In this document: piece by piece, positions 52,088-62,580 of the stretch | How positions within the stretch are numbered: the first letter of the stretch is position 1 | How the letters are laid out: every line of letters begins with the position of its first letter | Assembly: GCF_900142785.1 (NCBI RefSeq) | Contig: NZ_FRCD01000006.1 | Location: forward strand, 177,443-241,442 | Length of the DNA: 64,000 nt | Direction: 5' to 3' | From: Chryseobacterium carnipullorum | Lineage (GTDB): Bacteria > Bacteroidota > Bacteroidia > Flavobacteriales > Weeksellaceae | The notes under the pieces: model-generated | The model's database searches: none | Told to the model about the DNA's origin: nothing | Seen by the model: only the letters and a program-made list of their open reading frames with translations | Translations under genes and position numbers: made by a program

Positions 52088-52519
52088 TTATTTTGTGTAT
52101 TCTTCGTTATAGTTCACCATCCAATGAACGCCATATTTATCCTGAAAGCTTCCGAAATAATCTCCCCAAAACTGGTCTTCGATAGGCATTTCCACATTTC
52201 CGCCTTCCGAAAGCCCTTTGAAAAGTCTGTCTGCCTCATCTTTAGACTCGGGGAAAATGGAAACATAATTGTTATTTCCTACATTAAGGGTCTGCCCGAA
52301 GCTTGGAACAATGTCCGAAGCCATCAGCAGGTCTTTCCCAACAGGCAGTGCGATGTGCATTACTCTGTTTTTTTCTTCCTCAGATAAATTTTCAGTTCCG
52401 GGAGCATTACCCATTTTGTAGATTTCACCCACAAATTCTCCTCCGAAAACAGATTTGTAAAAGTTGAAAGCTTCTTCTGCTTTCCCGTCAAAATTGAGGT
52501 ATGGATTTAATTTAGCCAT
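52088..52519 (-). CDS. VOC/PhnB-like protein
   Basis: 143 residues, a PhnB-type VOC protein: LNPYLNFDGKAEEAFNFYKSVFGGEF at the start, DLLMASDIVPSFGQ in the middle, and FWGDYFGSFQDKYGVHWMVNYNEE at the end. The metal site has the usual His/Glu positions replaced in the PhnB style. Function unknown. Confidence 0.85.
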   Translation of the reverse strand: MAKLNPYLNFDGKAEEAFNFYKSVFGGEFVGEIYKMGNAPGTENLSEEEKNRVMHIALPVGKDLLMASDIVPSFGQTLNVGNNNYVSIFPESKDEADRLFKGLSEGGNVEMPIEDQFWGDYFGSFQDKYGVHWMVNYNEEYTK

Positions 52520-52764
52520 GATTTTTTATTTTTAAAATTAATAGTAATGATTTTTATATTATTTTTTTTAATGCTAAGACAAAAGACTCTTTACAATGAT
52601 GTTGGCTTTAAGCTTAAGGCGTTTTACTCAGCAGAGTGATACACATTTTTTTATGGAATAATTAAGATTTGATCAAGCTGTTTTTATAATATCAAGGAGA
52701 GGATTCATCCAACTCAAAGGTCAAAATGATTCATCTTAACTCAACTTAAAATATTCATATTACC

Positions 52765-53541
52765 TTAATGACTTAAAAATTTGACCACCTCACTTACAGT
52801 CAGGTTGATCAGATTGGAATCTGTTTTTCCTTTAAAGTCAGCCATCATGTAGGAGCCGTGGGTAGCTGGCAGAATCATCAGTTGAGAATCCGGGAGAAGC
52901 CTCCACATTTCTACGATATGTTCCGCTTTCATGACGTCTTTGTCTCCGCCGATCAGCAATGCAGGAACATCTAGAGAGCTCAGAACCCCATCATCCCAGT
53001 CTTCAAAAGACTGCATTCTTTTACTGTCTTTATCGAAAAGATTTTCAAGTTTTGAAAAGTCCGGATTCAGATTAAGAAAATTGATTTTAAGGGGTTCCGG
53101 CATTGACTCCAGCGTAGCTGCTGCCATACTTTCGAAAAAGCCGTCCATCATCCCGCTTCTTTTATAAAATGCAGAAGCGAGGATTAATTTTTCAACTATT
53201 TCAGGATAAAGACGGGCCACCTGCATGACTGTATTTCCACCGTTGCTGAATCCCCAGAAAAAAGCTTTTTCGATAGGGAGTGCTTTTAAAAGGGCAGCGA
53301 TATCATGAGCGTCCTGTTCAAAGGTTTCAGGAATATCACGGTGATCAGTCATTCCATGGTTCTGAAGATCAATTCCTATCAATTGAAATTGTCCTTCCAG
53401 CCTTGAAATAATTTCCTTAAAATCAAACAGAATCGAGGAGCCACCACCATGAATCAGCACCAGAGGTTTTCCTGAACTATAGATTTCGTAATACATCCGG
53501 ATTCCATTAACCTGTTGATAGCCTTTCTCTTTCGGTTCCAT
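52765..53541 (-). CDS. Alpha/beta hydrolase
   Basis: 258 residues. The oxyanion-hole strand VLIHGGGSS (28-36), the nucleophile elbow WGFSNGGNTVMQ (about 95-106), the Asp region LLIGGDKDVMK and the His in LPATHGSYM complete the triad. Substrate unknown. It ends one base before the next gene (DinB-like) begins in the upstream direction, so the pair is co-transcribed. Confidence 0.9.
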   Translation of the reverse strand: MEPKEKGYQQVNGIRMYYEIYSSGKPLVLIHGGGSSILFDFKEIISRLEGQFQLIGIDLQNHGMTDHRDIPETFEQDAHDIAALLKALPIEKAFFWGFSNGGNTVMQVARLYPEIVEKLILASAFYKRSGMMDGFFESMAAATLESMPEPLKINFLNLNPDFSKLENLFDKDSKRMQSFEDWDDGVLSSLDVPALLIGGDKDVMKAEHIVEMWRLLPDSQLMILPATHGSYMMADFKGKTDSNLINLTVSEVVKFLSH

Positions 53542-53542
53542 A

Positions 53543-54067
53543 CTAATATTTCAGATTTTCATCCATGTCATATTTCATTCCAGGATAGCCAAGAATTCTT
53601 CTCATCAGGCCTATCTGTCCGCATAGATAATCTTCACGGCCAATAGACATTCCGGTAAAATTGAGTTTGGTTTCGGGAACAAAAGGAATATTCATTCCAA
53701 TCTCAAACATCTCATCCAGCTCTTCATCAGTAACTTCCATCAATTTCTGAAATACTTTTGCAGAAATATCATGAAAATTTTTCTTCAGCTCATCCAAATC
53801 CGGATACCTGTAGTTTTCGTCCAGGGCTTTTCCCTGAAAGAAAAGATCGCTGTAAGGGTCTTCCTCTTTAAGACCTAAAACCCATCCCAAACTGTAGCGC
53901 ATATTGACAAAGTTTCCTGCCATCCAAACGATATGGTTGGTTTTTCCTTCAATTCTTTTCAGAGCATCTTCTTCGGAGATTCCATCCAGGACATTAAGAA
54001 AGCTTTGGGTATGCATTCGGTAAGCCGGAATTACGATTTCCACTTTTTTTGATTTTGGGGTGTCCAT
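53543..54067 (-). CDS. DinB-family protein lacking the C-terminal His pair
   Basis: 174 residues, four-helix DinB/YfiT-like fold. The first metal-ligand region is NHIVWMAGN (His45). The last helix reads REDYLCGQIGLMRRILGYPG (144-163), where relatives have HExYHxGQI; so both C-terminal metal His residues are lost (Arg and Leu/Cys instead). DinB proteins use three His to hold a metal for thiol-transfer reactions, so this paralog is likely non-metal or repurposed. One base from the hydrolase gene downstream. Confidence 0.8.
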   Translation of the reverse strand: MDTPKSKKVEIVIPAYRMHTQSFLNVLDGISEEDALKRIEGKTNHIVWMAGNFVNMRYSLGWVLGLKEEDPYSDLFFQGKALDENYRYPDLDELKKNFHDISAKVFQKLMEVTDEELDEMFEIGMNIPFVPETKLNFTGMSIGREDYLCGQIGLMRRILGYPGMKYDMDENLKY

Positions 54068-54174
54068 TTTTTTTAATTTTTAGTTGTTTTAAAAATGAGA
54101 TCTTTCTAAGTATATAAAATTCTCGCGTTTGGATAAAAAGTCCTGTCTGAATAATCTGGCAGATACTTTTAACC

Positions 54175-54636
54175 CTACTTTACAGCGCCGGGTTTTCCGA
54201 GAATTCTTCTAAGATATCCTAATTGTCCGCTGTGATAATTTTCATGAAAGCATAAAATGGCAATATCATTAATTGTTTCCGGATTAAAACGTTCAATACT
54301 GATGAGCTTTGCTTCTAATTTATCCTGAGATTGCTGCAGATAAGACTTCAGTTCTTCAAAAGTAATCAGTTCCTCTTTTCTTTCAAGGGGAACAGCTCCT
54401 CTGTTGTAGCATGAAAATTTCTCATTATCCCATAAAGATTCTTCTCCCAGAACATTTAAAAATGCATTTCTGATATAAATAAGATGTCCTAAAATCCAGT
54501 TCATGCAGTTGGCTTCTCCATTCGGAAAGATCATAGATTCTTGATGGGTAATGCTGTCGATATTCATTGAAATCACTTTGAAGTTACTGAATACCTGAAT
54601 TTTTACGATTTCTATATCATTGGATTGTGTTTCCAT
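54175..54636 (-). CDS. DinB-family protein with intact metal site
   Basis: 153 residues. WILGHLIYIRN (His51) and FHENYHSGQLGYLRRILG (His131, His135) give the full three-His site. DinB-fold proteins include bacillithiol and mycothiol transferases and unknown detoxification enzymes. This one is the canonical partner to the altered DinB at 53543, 108 bases away. Confidence 0.85.
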   Translation of the reverse strand: METQSNDIEIVKIQVFSNFKVISMNIDSITHQESMIFPNGEANCMNWILGHLIYIRNAFLNVLGEESLWDNEKFSCYNRGAVPLERKEELITFEELKSYLQQSQDKLEAKLISIERFNPETINDIAILCFHENYHSGQLGYLRRILGKPGAVK

Positions 54637-54856
54637 ATCGTTATCTTTTTATTTTCATCTCCTATCCATCAACTGGATTCATTGAACCGGAAAACAGACC
54701 CAATCTTCAATTTTTTCAACAGGGTATCCGGATAGCCACCGATGGTTTTGTGCGACTTTCCAAAATTGCCGGGATTGTATGTGATTATTTTGCCTTTCCG
54801 GAATAGATTAACAGGAAATATTAATGGATTATATTGATAGACTACCTTATTTCAAG

Positions 54857-55267
54857 CTATTCTGCGGGCATTTGAGAACTATCCGCAAACATCACATTCC
54901 AGCCATGTCCGTTAATGTCCCAAAAAGAATTATGGTACATCCATCCGTAATCCTGAGGCTCCTCATGTTGGGTAGCACCATTTTCCAAAGCTGTATTCAC
55001 TACCTGGTCAACTTCTGCCCGGCTGTCAAGGCTAATGGCAACAAGAACCTGTGTAGTATCACCATTGGGCACAGGTCTTTCGGAAAAAGTCCGGAAAGAT
55101 TCTTCGGTGAGAAACATAACGTAGATTTGCCCTTCTTTCATAACGACACAAACGGATTTTTCATTTGACATCTGGTCATTGACAGAAAAACCAAGTTGGG
55201 TCCAAAATTCTTTTGTTTTCTGTACGTCTTTTACGGGAAGATTGACGTAGATCTGATTGATTTTCAT
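54857..55267 (-). CDS. VOC-family (glyoxalase-like) protein
   Basis: 136 residues from the ATG at 55267 (MKINQIYVNLPVKDVQKTKEFW); the frame extends to 55300 through TTG. Metal-site type residues include ENGATQHEEPQDYGWMYHNSFWDINGHGWNVM, a typical VOC C-terminal end. Function unknown; likely substrate-binding or dioxygenase-like. Confidence 0.85.
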   Translation of the reverse strand: MKINQIYVNLPVKDVQKTKEFWTQLGFSVNDQMSNEKSVCVVMKEGQIYVMFLTEESFRTFSERPVPNGDTTQVLVAISLDSRAEVDQVVNTALENGATQHEEPQDYGWMYHNSFWDINGHGWNVMFADSSQMPAE

Positions 55268-55344
55268 ATGATAAGTATTTGATGTTAAACTTTTAACCAA
55301 AATTACCGAGCCTCCATGAAAATCAACTTGTCATAAGACAAGAT

Positions 55345-55935
55345 TTAATTTTTCTTTGGATGGGAAACTATTTCTTTGCGGATACGGCTCAAAGAAGTAT
55401 CGGTAACACCAAGATAAGAAGCGATCTGCTTGAGAGGTGCAAACTGTACTACCTGCGATTTTTGCTCTAAGAGATTAAGATAACGCCGGGTTGCAGAAAG
55501 GGTAAACATTTCTACGGAACGCTGTTTATAGGCAAAAAGCTCTTTTGACATCCATGATCTGCCCCATTCTCTAAGATTGGGTATTTTATGGAACAGCTCC
55601 TGGAATGTTTCAAAGTCGAACTTCCAGCATTCACAGTCTGTAATGCATACGATATTTTCCTGGGAAGGAATTCTCTGGAAAAGAGACAGGACTTCGATAA
55701 TGATTTCATTATCTGCAAAAAAATGGGTGGTTACTTCATTTCCGCTAAAATCGTTGACATAGGAACGGGCCAGACCTTTTTCCAGAATATAATATTCATT
55801 GGCCGTTTTTCCTTCTTCAAGAACGATATCTCCTTTTTGAAATGAGACTTTTTCGTGAGCCTGAAATATTTCCTCAAGCTCTTCCTGCATAAAAAACGGG
55901 AAATCATAACAGATTTCTAAGGCTTTGCTGGTCAT
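55345..55935 (-). CDS. Crp/Fnr-family regulator
   Basis: 196 residues. The N-terminal cyclic-nucleotide-like domain (EIFQAHEKVSFQKGDIVLEEGKTANEYYILEKGLARSYVNDFSG) is followed by a dimer helix and a short winged helix (LKQIASYLGVTDTSLSRIRKEI). No Fe-S Cys. Bacteroidota members of this form often control nearby stress genes; here the VOC gene lies 77 bases downstream on the same strand. Confidence 0.85.
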   Translation of the reverse strand: MTSKALEICYDFPFFMQEELEEIFQAHEKVSFQKGDIVLEEGKTANEYYILEKGLARSYVNDFSGNEVTTHFFADNEIIIEVLSLFQRIPSQENIVCITDCECWKFDFETFQELFHKIPNLREWGRSWMSKELFAYKQRSVEMFTLSATRRYLNLLEQKSQVVQFAPLKQIASYLGVTDTSLSRIRKEIVSHPKKN

Positions 55936-56176
55936 GGAGTCGGTGTTTTTTTTAAGATTTTAAAAATATGATTTTTAATTGAATCGCAAATAAGAAAAAT
56001 TAAACAAATTGAAGGAATGCATAAAGAAAGCCGCATTTAACTGTATTGTTACTAACTGTTTTTACTGTTTCTAAATAATTAAACATGTTTTAGCCATCCC
56101 TTCAAATATTCGATTGTCCAATCCTCACAAGGACGGGAATGGTTACCACTTAATGGAAATCATTTAGATATTTATA

Positions 56177-57391
56177 TCAGAATAGAGAAAGCTGAATGGG
56201 TTTTGTTTTTTTGGGTGGTTCTGCATCTCCGAATACTGTTTTCCCTCCAAAGCGCCATGAATTTTGTCTTTCTTCTTCGATGACCTGCTGGATATCAAAA
56301 TCTGGTGTAAAGTCTTTTTCGGTGTCCGCTACAATCTGATGCAGTTTATTTAAAGTATTCAGTTTATCTGAATTTCCGAGTTTTGATTTTTCTATTCCTT
56401 TTCTAAGAATGCTGATGCTTTCATCATAGGTTTTGGTAGGAACCGGGAAAGGATGTCCGTCTTTTCCACCATGGGCAAAGGAAAATCGTGCAGGATCAGC
56501 AAATCTTGAGGGAGCTCCGTGGATAACTTCACTTACCAACGCTAATGACTGCATGGTTCTTGGTCCTACTCCTTCGAGCATTAAAAGATCCTCGAAATTC
56601 TGAGGCTGTTGCTCACGAGTGAGATATAAAAGAGCACCCAAACGTTTTAAATCAACATCTGAAGCCTGAACATCGTGATGCGCAGGAAGAATCAACCTTG
56701 AAAAATCTTTCATCACATCAATGGAATCGGTATGTGAAATATCCAGAATTCCTTTTCTGTTCCCTGAAGCTTCTGCATCGGTAAGATTAAGGATTTTTCC
56801 TCTTGAAACCCCATTGATCCCTGTGTGCGGTTCTTCTATAAATGATTTGATATTTCCGGAATGCCAGTGATACCGTCTGGCCGTCCCGTCCGATTCATGC
56901 ATTCCCTGTTGTACGACGCTCCAGCTTCCGTTATCTGCTAAAATAAAATTGTGCAGATACAACTGATAGCCATCCTGAATGGCCGTATTATCTACTTTTG
57001 CGGAAAGTTTGCTGGCTCTCACCAGTTCATGACCATTCAGCCCTGTTTTATCAGCAATCTGAAGAAGTTCTGATGGTGTTTCTCTGGAGAATTTACCTTT
57101 TCCCCCGCAGATATAAAGGCCAAGTGATTGAGAATTAGGATTAATGGAACGTTTCAAAGCCCCCATTACGGAAGTCGTGATCCCTGATGAATGCCAATCC
57201 ATTCCCATGACAGCTCCAAAGCTCTGAAACCAGAACGGATCTGCCAATCTCCGAAGGACTTCATCTTTACCATAATCCATTAAGATTACTTCAATAATGG
57301 AAAGTCCAAGCGCGGACATACGCTCATACAGCCATGGCGGTACTTTTCCGTAGTGTAGAGGCATATCTGCAGTTCCTGAACGTTTCATCAT
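56177..57391 (-). CDS. DUF763 protein
   Basis: 404 residues, a full-length DUF763 protein: MKRSGTADMPLHYGKVPPWL at the start, SLGLYICGGKGKFSRETPSELL, then HQASD-like motif LPAHHDVQASDVDLKRLGALL, and ALVSEVIHGAPSRFADPARFSFAHGGKDGHPFPVP. The His/Asp-rich conserved blocks suggest a metal or phosphate-active enzyme, yet the role is unknown. Widespread in prokaryotes. It may start at either Met of the opening MMKR. Confidence 0.9.
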   Translation of the reverse strand: MMKRSGTADMPLHYGKVPPWLYERMSALGLSIIEVILMDYGKDEVLRRLADPFWFQSFGAVMGMDWHSSGITTSVMGALKRSINPNSQSLGLYICGGKGKFSRETPSELLQIADKTGLNGHELVRASKLSAKVDNTAIQDGYQLYLHNFILADNGSWSVVQQGMHESDGTARRYHWHSGNIKSFIEEPHTGINGVSRGKILNLTDAEASGNRKGILDISHTDSIDVMKDFSRLILPAHHDVQASDVDLKRLGALLYLTREQQPQNFEDLLMLEGVGPRTMQSLALVSEVIHGAPSRFADPARFSFAHGGKDGHPFPVPTKTYDESISILRKGIEKSKLGNSDKLNTLNKLHQIVADTEKDFTPDFDIQQVIEEERQNSWRFGGKTVFGDAEPPKKTKPIQLSLF

Positions 57392-57494
57392 GTAAAGGTA
57401 GTGTTATCCGGTGAATTTTTTGATGATCTGAATCATCTGTATGTTATCCATTTTTGAACAAAGCTTGTATCATCTTTTGCGAACCAACTCTCCT

Positions 57495-57919
57495 CTAGTG
57501 ATCCCCTGAATAAAACTGAAGGCCTTTGTGCTTCTCATCATCAAATTCTTCGTTGAATATGATTGTATTTCCAAAAGGGTCGTTTACGGTAAATGATACT
57601 GCTCCGTAGAAGGCTTTTTCAAGTCCAGGGCGGTTGTATCTGTATTTTTTTTCAATCAGTTCCCTTTGATAGGCCGCTATTGTTGTATTTGGTCATACAA
57701 TTCATCTACATTATCCACTTCTATTGAAAGTAAAGGAACTTCGGTATCATTTCCTCCCTGAGCGGCAAAACTTACCTGAAATTTTGCTTCTTCATAGTTT
57801 CCGAAAGTTTTAATCCAGCCATGGTTCATGAGTAGGTTAAGGTCCAAAATATCATGATAGAAATGATCTGCTCTTGAAAGATCATCAGATTTTATACTGG
57901 CGACAATTCTCTTTACCAT
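57495..57919 (-). pseudogene. VOC-family protein with one frameshift
   Basis: From the ATG at 57919, MVKRIVASIKSDDLSRADHFYHDILDL is a normal VOC start. After DNVDELYDQIQQ the frame stops at 57677-57679, but the next frame goes on IAAYQRELIEKKYRYNRPGL ... DPFGNTIIFNEEFDDEKH and stops at 57495. One base missing in a CAA-rich run near 57680 explains it. Intact length would be about 142 residues. Either a real mutation or a base-calling slip. Confidence 0.75.
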
Positions 57920-58007
57920 ATTGAATGAATTTAGATGATATAATGGCCCAAAAAAGCCCTGCAAAATAAAACGTTCACAAGGCTTTTATAAAAATTTTAT
58001 CTTAAAA

Positions 58008-58505
58008 TTATTTTAATGCTTCAATAGCTGCACTATAATTGGGTTCGTCTGCAATTTCAGAAACCTGTTCTGTATAAACCACTTTATTATTTTCGTCAGT
58101 TACGATGACAGCACGGCTTAAAAGTCCTTTTAGAGGAGAATCAGTAATGGTTACTTGATAGTCATCCCCAAAGTTGCTTCTGAAATCTGAAAGGGTTTCT
58201 ACATTATTCAATCCTTCAGCTGCACAGAATCTTGTCAAAGCAAAAGGCAGATCTTTAGAAACATTGATTACCACGGTATTTTCCAAGCTCGAAGCTTCTT
58301 CATTGAATTTTCTTGCAGAAGAAGCACAGGTAGGCGTGTCAATACTTGGGAAAATATTGAATACTTTTTTCTTTCCTTCAAAACTCTCAAGCGTTTTCAC
58401 ATTTAATCCTGAATCCAGCAAAGCAAAGTCTTTAACGGTAGTTCCTACTGATGGTAAAGTTCCTATTGTATTAACGGCGTTTCCTTTTAATGTAATATTT
58501 GACAT
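58008..58505 (-). CDS. tpx: Thiol peroxidase
   Basis: 165 residues, the standard Tpx length. Peroxidatic Cys60 in SIDTPTCASSARKF and resolving Cys94 in ALTRFCAAEG form the atypical 2-Cys disulfide; Thr57 and Arg-type residues of the active site are in place. It reduces hydrogen and alkyl peroxides with thioredoxin. A TAAATTTG promoter element lies about 20 bases upstream (58525-58532, minus strand). Confidence 0.95.
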   Translation of the reverse strand: MSNITLKGNAVNTIGTLPSVGTTVKDFALLDSGLNVKTLESFEGKKKVFNIFPSIDTPTCASSARKFNEEASSLENTVVINVSKDLPFALTRFCAAEGLNNVETLSDFRSNFGDDYQVTITDSPLKGLLSRAVIVTDENNKVVYTEQVSEIADEPNYSAAIEALK

Positions 58506-58665
58506 AATTTATTTTTTTGTTCTTCAAATTTACTTAAAATAGAAAGTTTTTGGAGCGCATTAAAGGTTAAATAATTCTTAAAGTAGAAATAAATGTACTT
58601 ATCTGCCTCCGATGATTTTTCTGATTAAAATTTTATATATATTCGCAATCCAAAAAATAATAACT

Positions 58666-59118
58666 ATGCGAAAAAAAATTACTTTCCTGCTCTTTGGGTT
58701 GCCTGTTTTTGGTTTCGCTCAGTCTGTGATCGGCAATATCAATTCCGGAGCAGTTTCTGACACCAATTTTACGCATTCTGTAGGAGAAATCTATGTCATT
58801 CCTACCGATCCTGACCAGGCTAATTCAGGGACTATGGGCATGTATTACCAATCTGTTTTAAAGGTTTTAGGCGTCAAAGAACTTGAAAAAGACCATGTAA
58901 AAATCTATCCGAATCCTACTGCTGATTTTGTTTATATCACTTTAAATTCTAAGTCGAAAATTGAGGATGCAGAAGTATACGACACTGCAGGAAGGCTTGT
59001 ATTAAAAGCGAAACTGAACAGTGGGAAGCTTGATCTCCGCAGTCTTAATTCCGGAGTGTATATGCTTACTTTTAAAAATCCGGACCTTCAACCTATTAAA
59101 ATCATTAAAAAACCTTAA
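58666..59118 (+). CDS. Small T9SS type A cargo protein
   Basis: 150 residues from the ATG at 58666 (MRKKITFLLFGLPVFGFAQ); the upstream ATG at 58612 would add 18 residues before the signal peptide. After the signal peptide there is only a short ~55-residue passenger (GNINSGAVSDTNFTHSVGEIYVIPT), then the type A sorting domain (KIYPNPTADFVYITL ... AGRLVLKAKLNSGKLDLRSLNSGVYMLTF). A very small passenger like this is unusual. The secreted protein gene next door starts 14 bases later, so one operon. Confidence 0.8.
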   Translation: MRKKITFLLFGLPVFGFAQSVIGNINSGAVSDTNFTHSVGEIYVIPTDPDQANSGTMGMYYQSVLKVLGVKELEKDHVKIYPNPTADFVYITLNSKSKIEDAEVYDTAGRLVLKAKLNSGKLDLRSLNSGVYMLTFKNPDLQPIKIIKKP

Positions 59119-59132
59119 AAACTATTCAAAAC

Positions 59133-60248
59133 ATGAAAAAACTTTACACAGCTATAGGATTATATCTTGCTGCTTTACTAAGTGCACAGGTTCCACAGGC
59201 TTTCAGCTATCAGACTATTGCTTTTAATGCTTCAGGAGCACCGATTGCTAATGGAAACATTTCATTAAGAGTCAGCATTCTAGAAAACTCTGCTACAGGA
59301 AACATTCTGTATACTGAAACCCATAACAAAACGACTAACGCAAAAGGTCTGGTTAATTTAAATATTGGACAGGGAACTGCATCTACAGGGAGCTTCGGAG
59401 GAATTAACTGGGGAACCAATACCAAATTCGTCAAAGTGGAAATGGATCCGCAGGGTGGTTCCAATTACACCAATGTCGGGATAAACCAACTGATGAGTGT
59501 TCCATATTCACAGGTAAGTAAAACAATCGTTACTGGTCCTGGCCAGGGGATTACTCTGGTATCTCCGAACGGAACCAATTATACATTAAACGTAAGCGAC
59601 TCCGGTATGTTAAGTCTGCCTACGAATACGAGTTCATCCGGTAATACTTTACCTTCCAACTTATATACGTATGGATCCTATAACTCCTTTACTCCTTCCT
59701 CCGCCGAATTACTACGGGGAAACGGCACTACGAAAGTGGGTTATAAATACCTTCAGGCCAATACCCAGATTAAATTCATAGCTTCACCGGCTAATGGTGC
59801 ACAGGTTTACGGTTCAGACTCCAACGGATTCGTTACTGCTAACGGAAGTAATTATAATGTTTCGTCCAACGGATACTACCAGATTCTGATCGCTCCAAAC
59901 GGTCCGCAAATGAGGGCTGGTTTCTTCAACTTTGTTCCTAAAATCAGGTTTACTGCTATCTCAGGTACCACGCCTTTAACTTCGGTAACCTATAATAATG
60001 CTACAGGAAAATTTACGGCCATTATCAATGGAGTTACCACCAGTACAGGAGGTTCATTTTATATCCAGCTTGCGTCAGAGAGTATAGAGGTTGAAGATTT
60101 AGGAGATAACCTGAATGACGGATCTTTTGATATAGAAGGTACAGCAATTACTTTTCCCAATCTTTCTTCTACCGTACCCAAAAACTATAAGGTTGAATTC
60201 AGTCTCAATTTTGATGCTACCGGAACTTACACAATTACACAACTATAA
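59133..60248 (+). CDS. Exported surface protein, uncharacterised
   Basis: 371 residues with a signal peptide (to about LLSAQ). The first ~125 residues match a recurrent Bacteroidota exported pattern (AFSYQTIAFNASGAPIANGNISLRVSIL ... NIGQGTASTGSFGGINWGTNTKFVKVEMDPQGGSNYTNVGINQLMSVPYS). The Ser/Thr/Asn-rich rest looks like beta structure with a C-terminal sandwich. No sorting domain is seen on this protein, so it may be held by the T9SS cargo just upstream. Probable adhesin or appendage subunit; inference. Confidence 0.7.
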   Translation: MKKLYTAIGLYLAALLSAQVPQAFSYQTIAFNASGAPIANGNISLRVSILENSATGNILYTETHNKTTNAKGLVNLNIGQGTASTGSFGGINWGTNTKFVKVEMDPQGGSNYTNVGINQLMSVPYSQVSKTIVTGPGQGITLVSPNGTNYTLNVSDSGMLSLPTNTSSSGNTLPSNLYTYGSYNSFTPSSAELLRGNGTTKVGYKYLQANTQIKFIASPANGAQVYGSDSNGFVTANGSNYNVSSNGYYQILIAPNGPQMRAGFFNFVPKIRFTAISGTTPLTSVTYNNATGKFTAIINGVTTSTGGSFYIQLASESIEVEDLGDNLNDGSFDIEGTAITFPNLSSTVPKNYKVEFSLNFDATGTYTITQL

Positions 60249-60252
60249 ATTT

Positions 60253-60277
60253 AAAGAGGCTCATGCCTCTTTTTTTA
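60253..60277 (+). terminator. Terminator of the surface-protein operon
   Basis: A perfect AAAGAGGC / GCCTCTTT stem with TCAT loop and trailing T run. Confidence 0.8.
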
Positions 60278-60310
60278 TGCAAAATACCTTCATAAAACAA
60301 TCATATTTAG

Positions 60311-60318
60311 TAAATTTG
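60311..60318 (+). promoter_or_regulatory. -7 element for icd
   Basis: TAAATTTG, 37 bases before the icd ATG; no clear TTTG at the 19-base spacing. Confidence 0.45.
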
Positions 60319-60321
60319 TGA

Positions 60322-62574
<2,253 letters not shown>

Positions 62575-62580
62575 GGTTTT

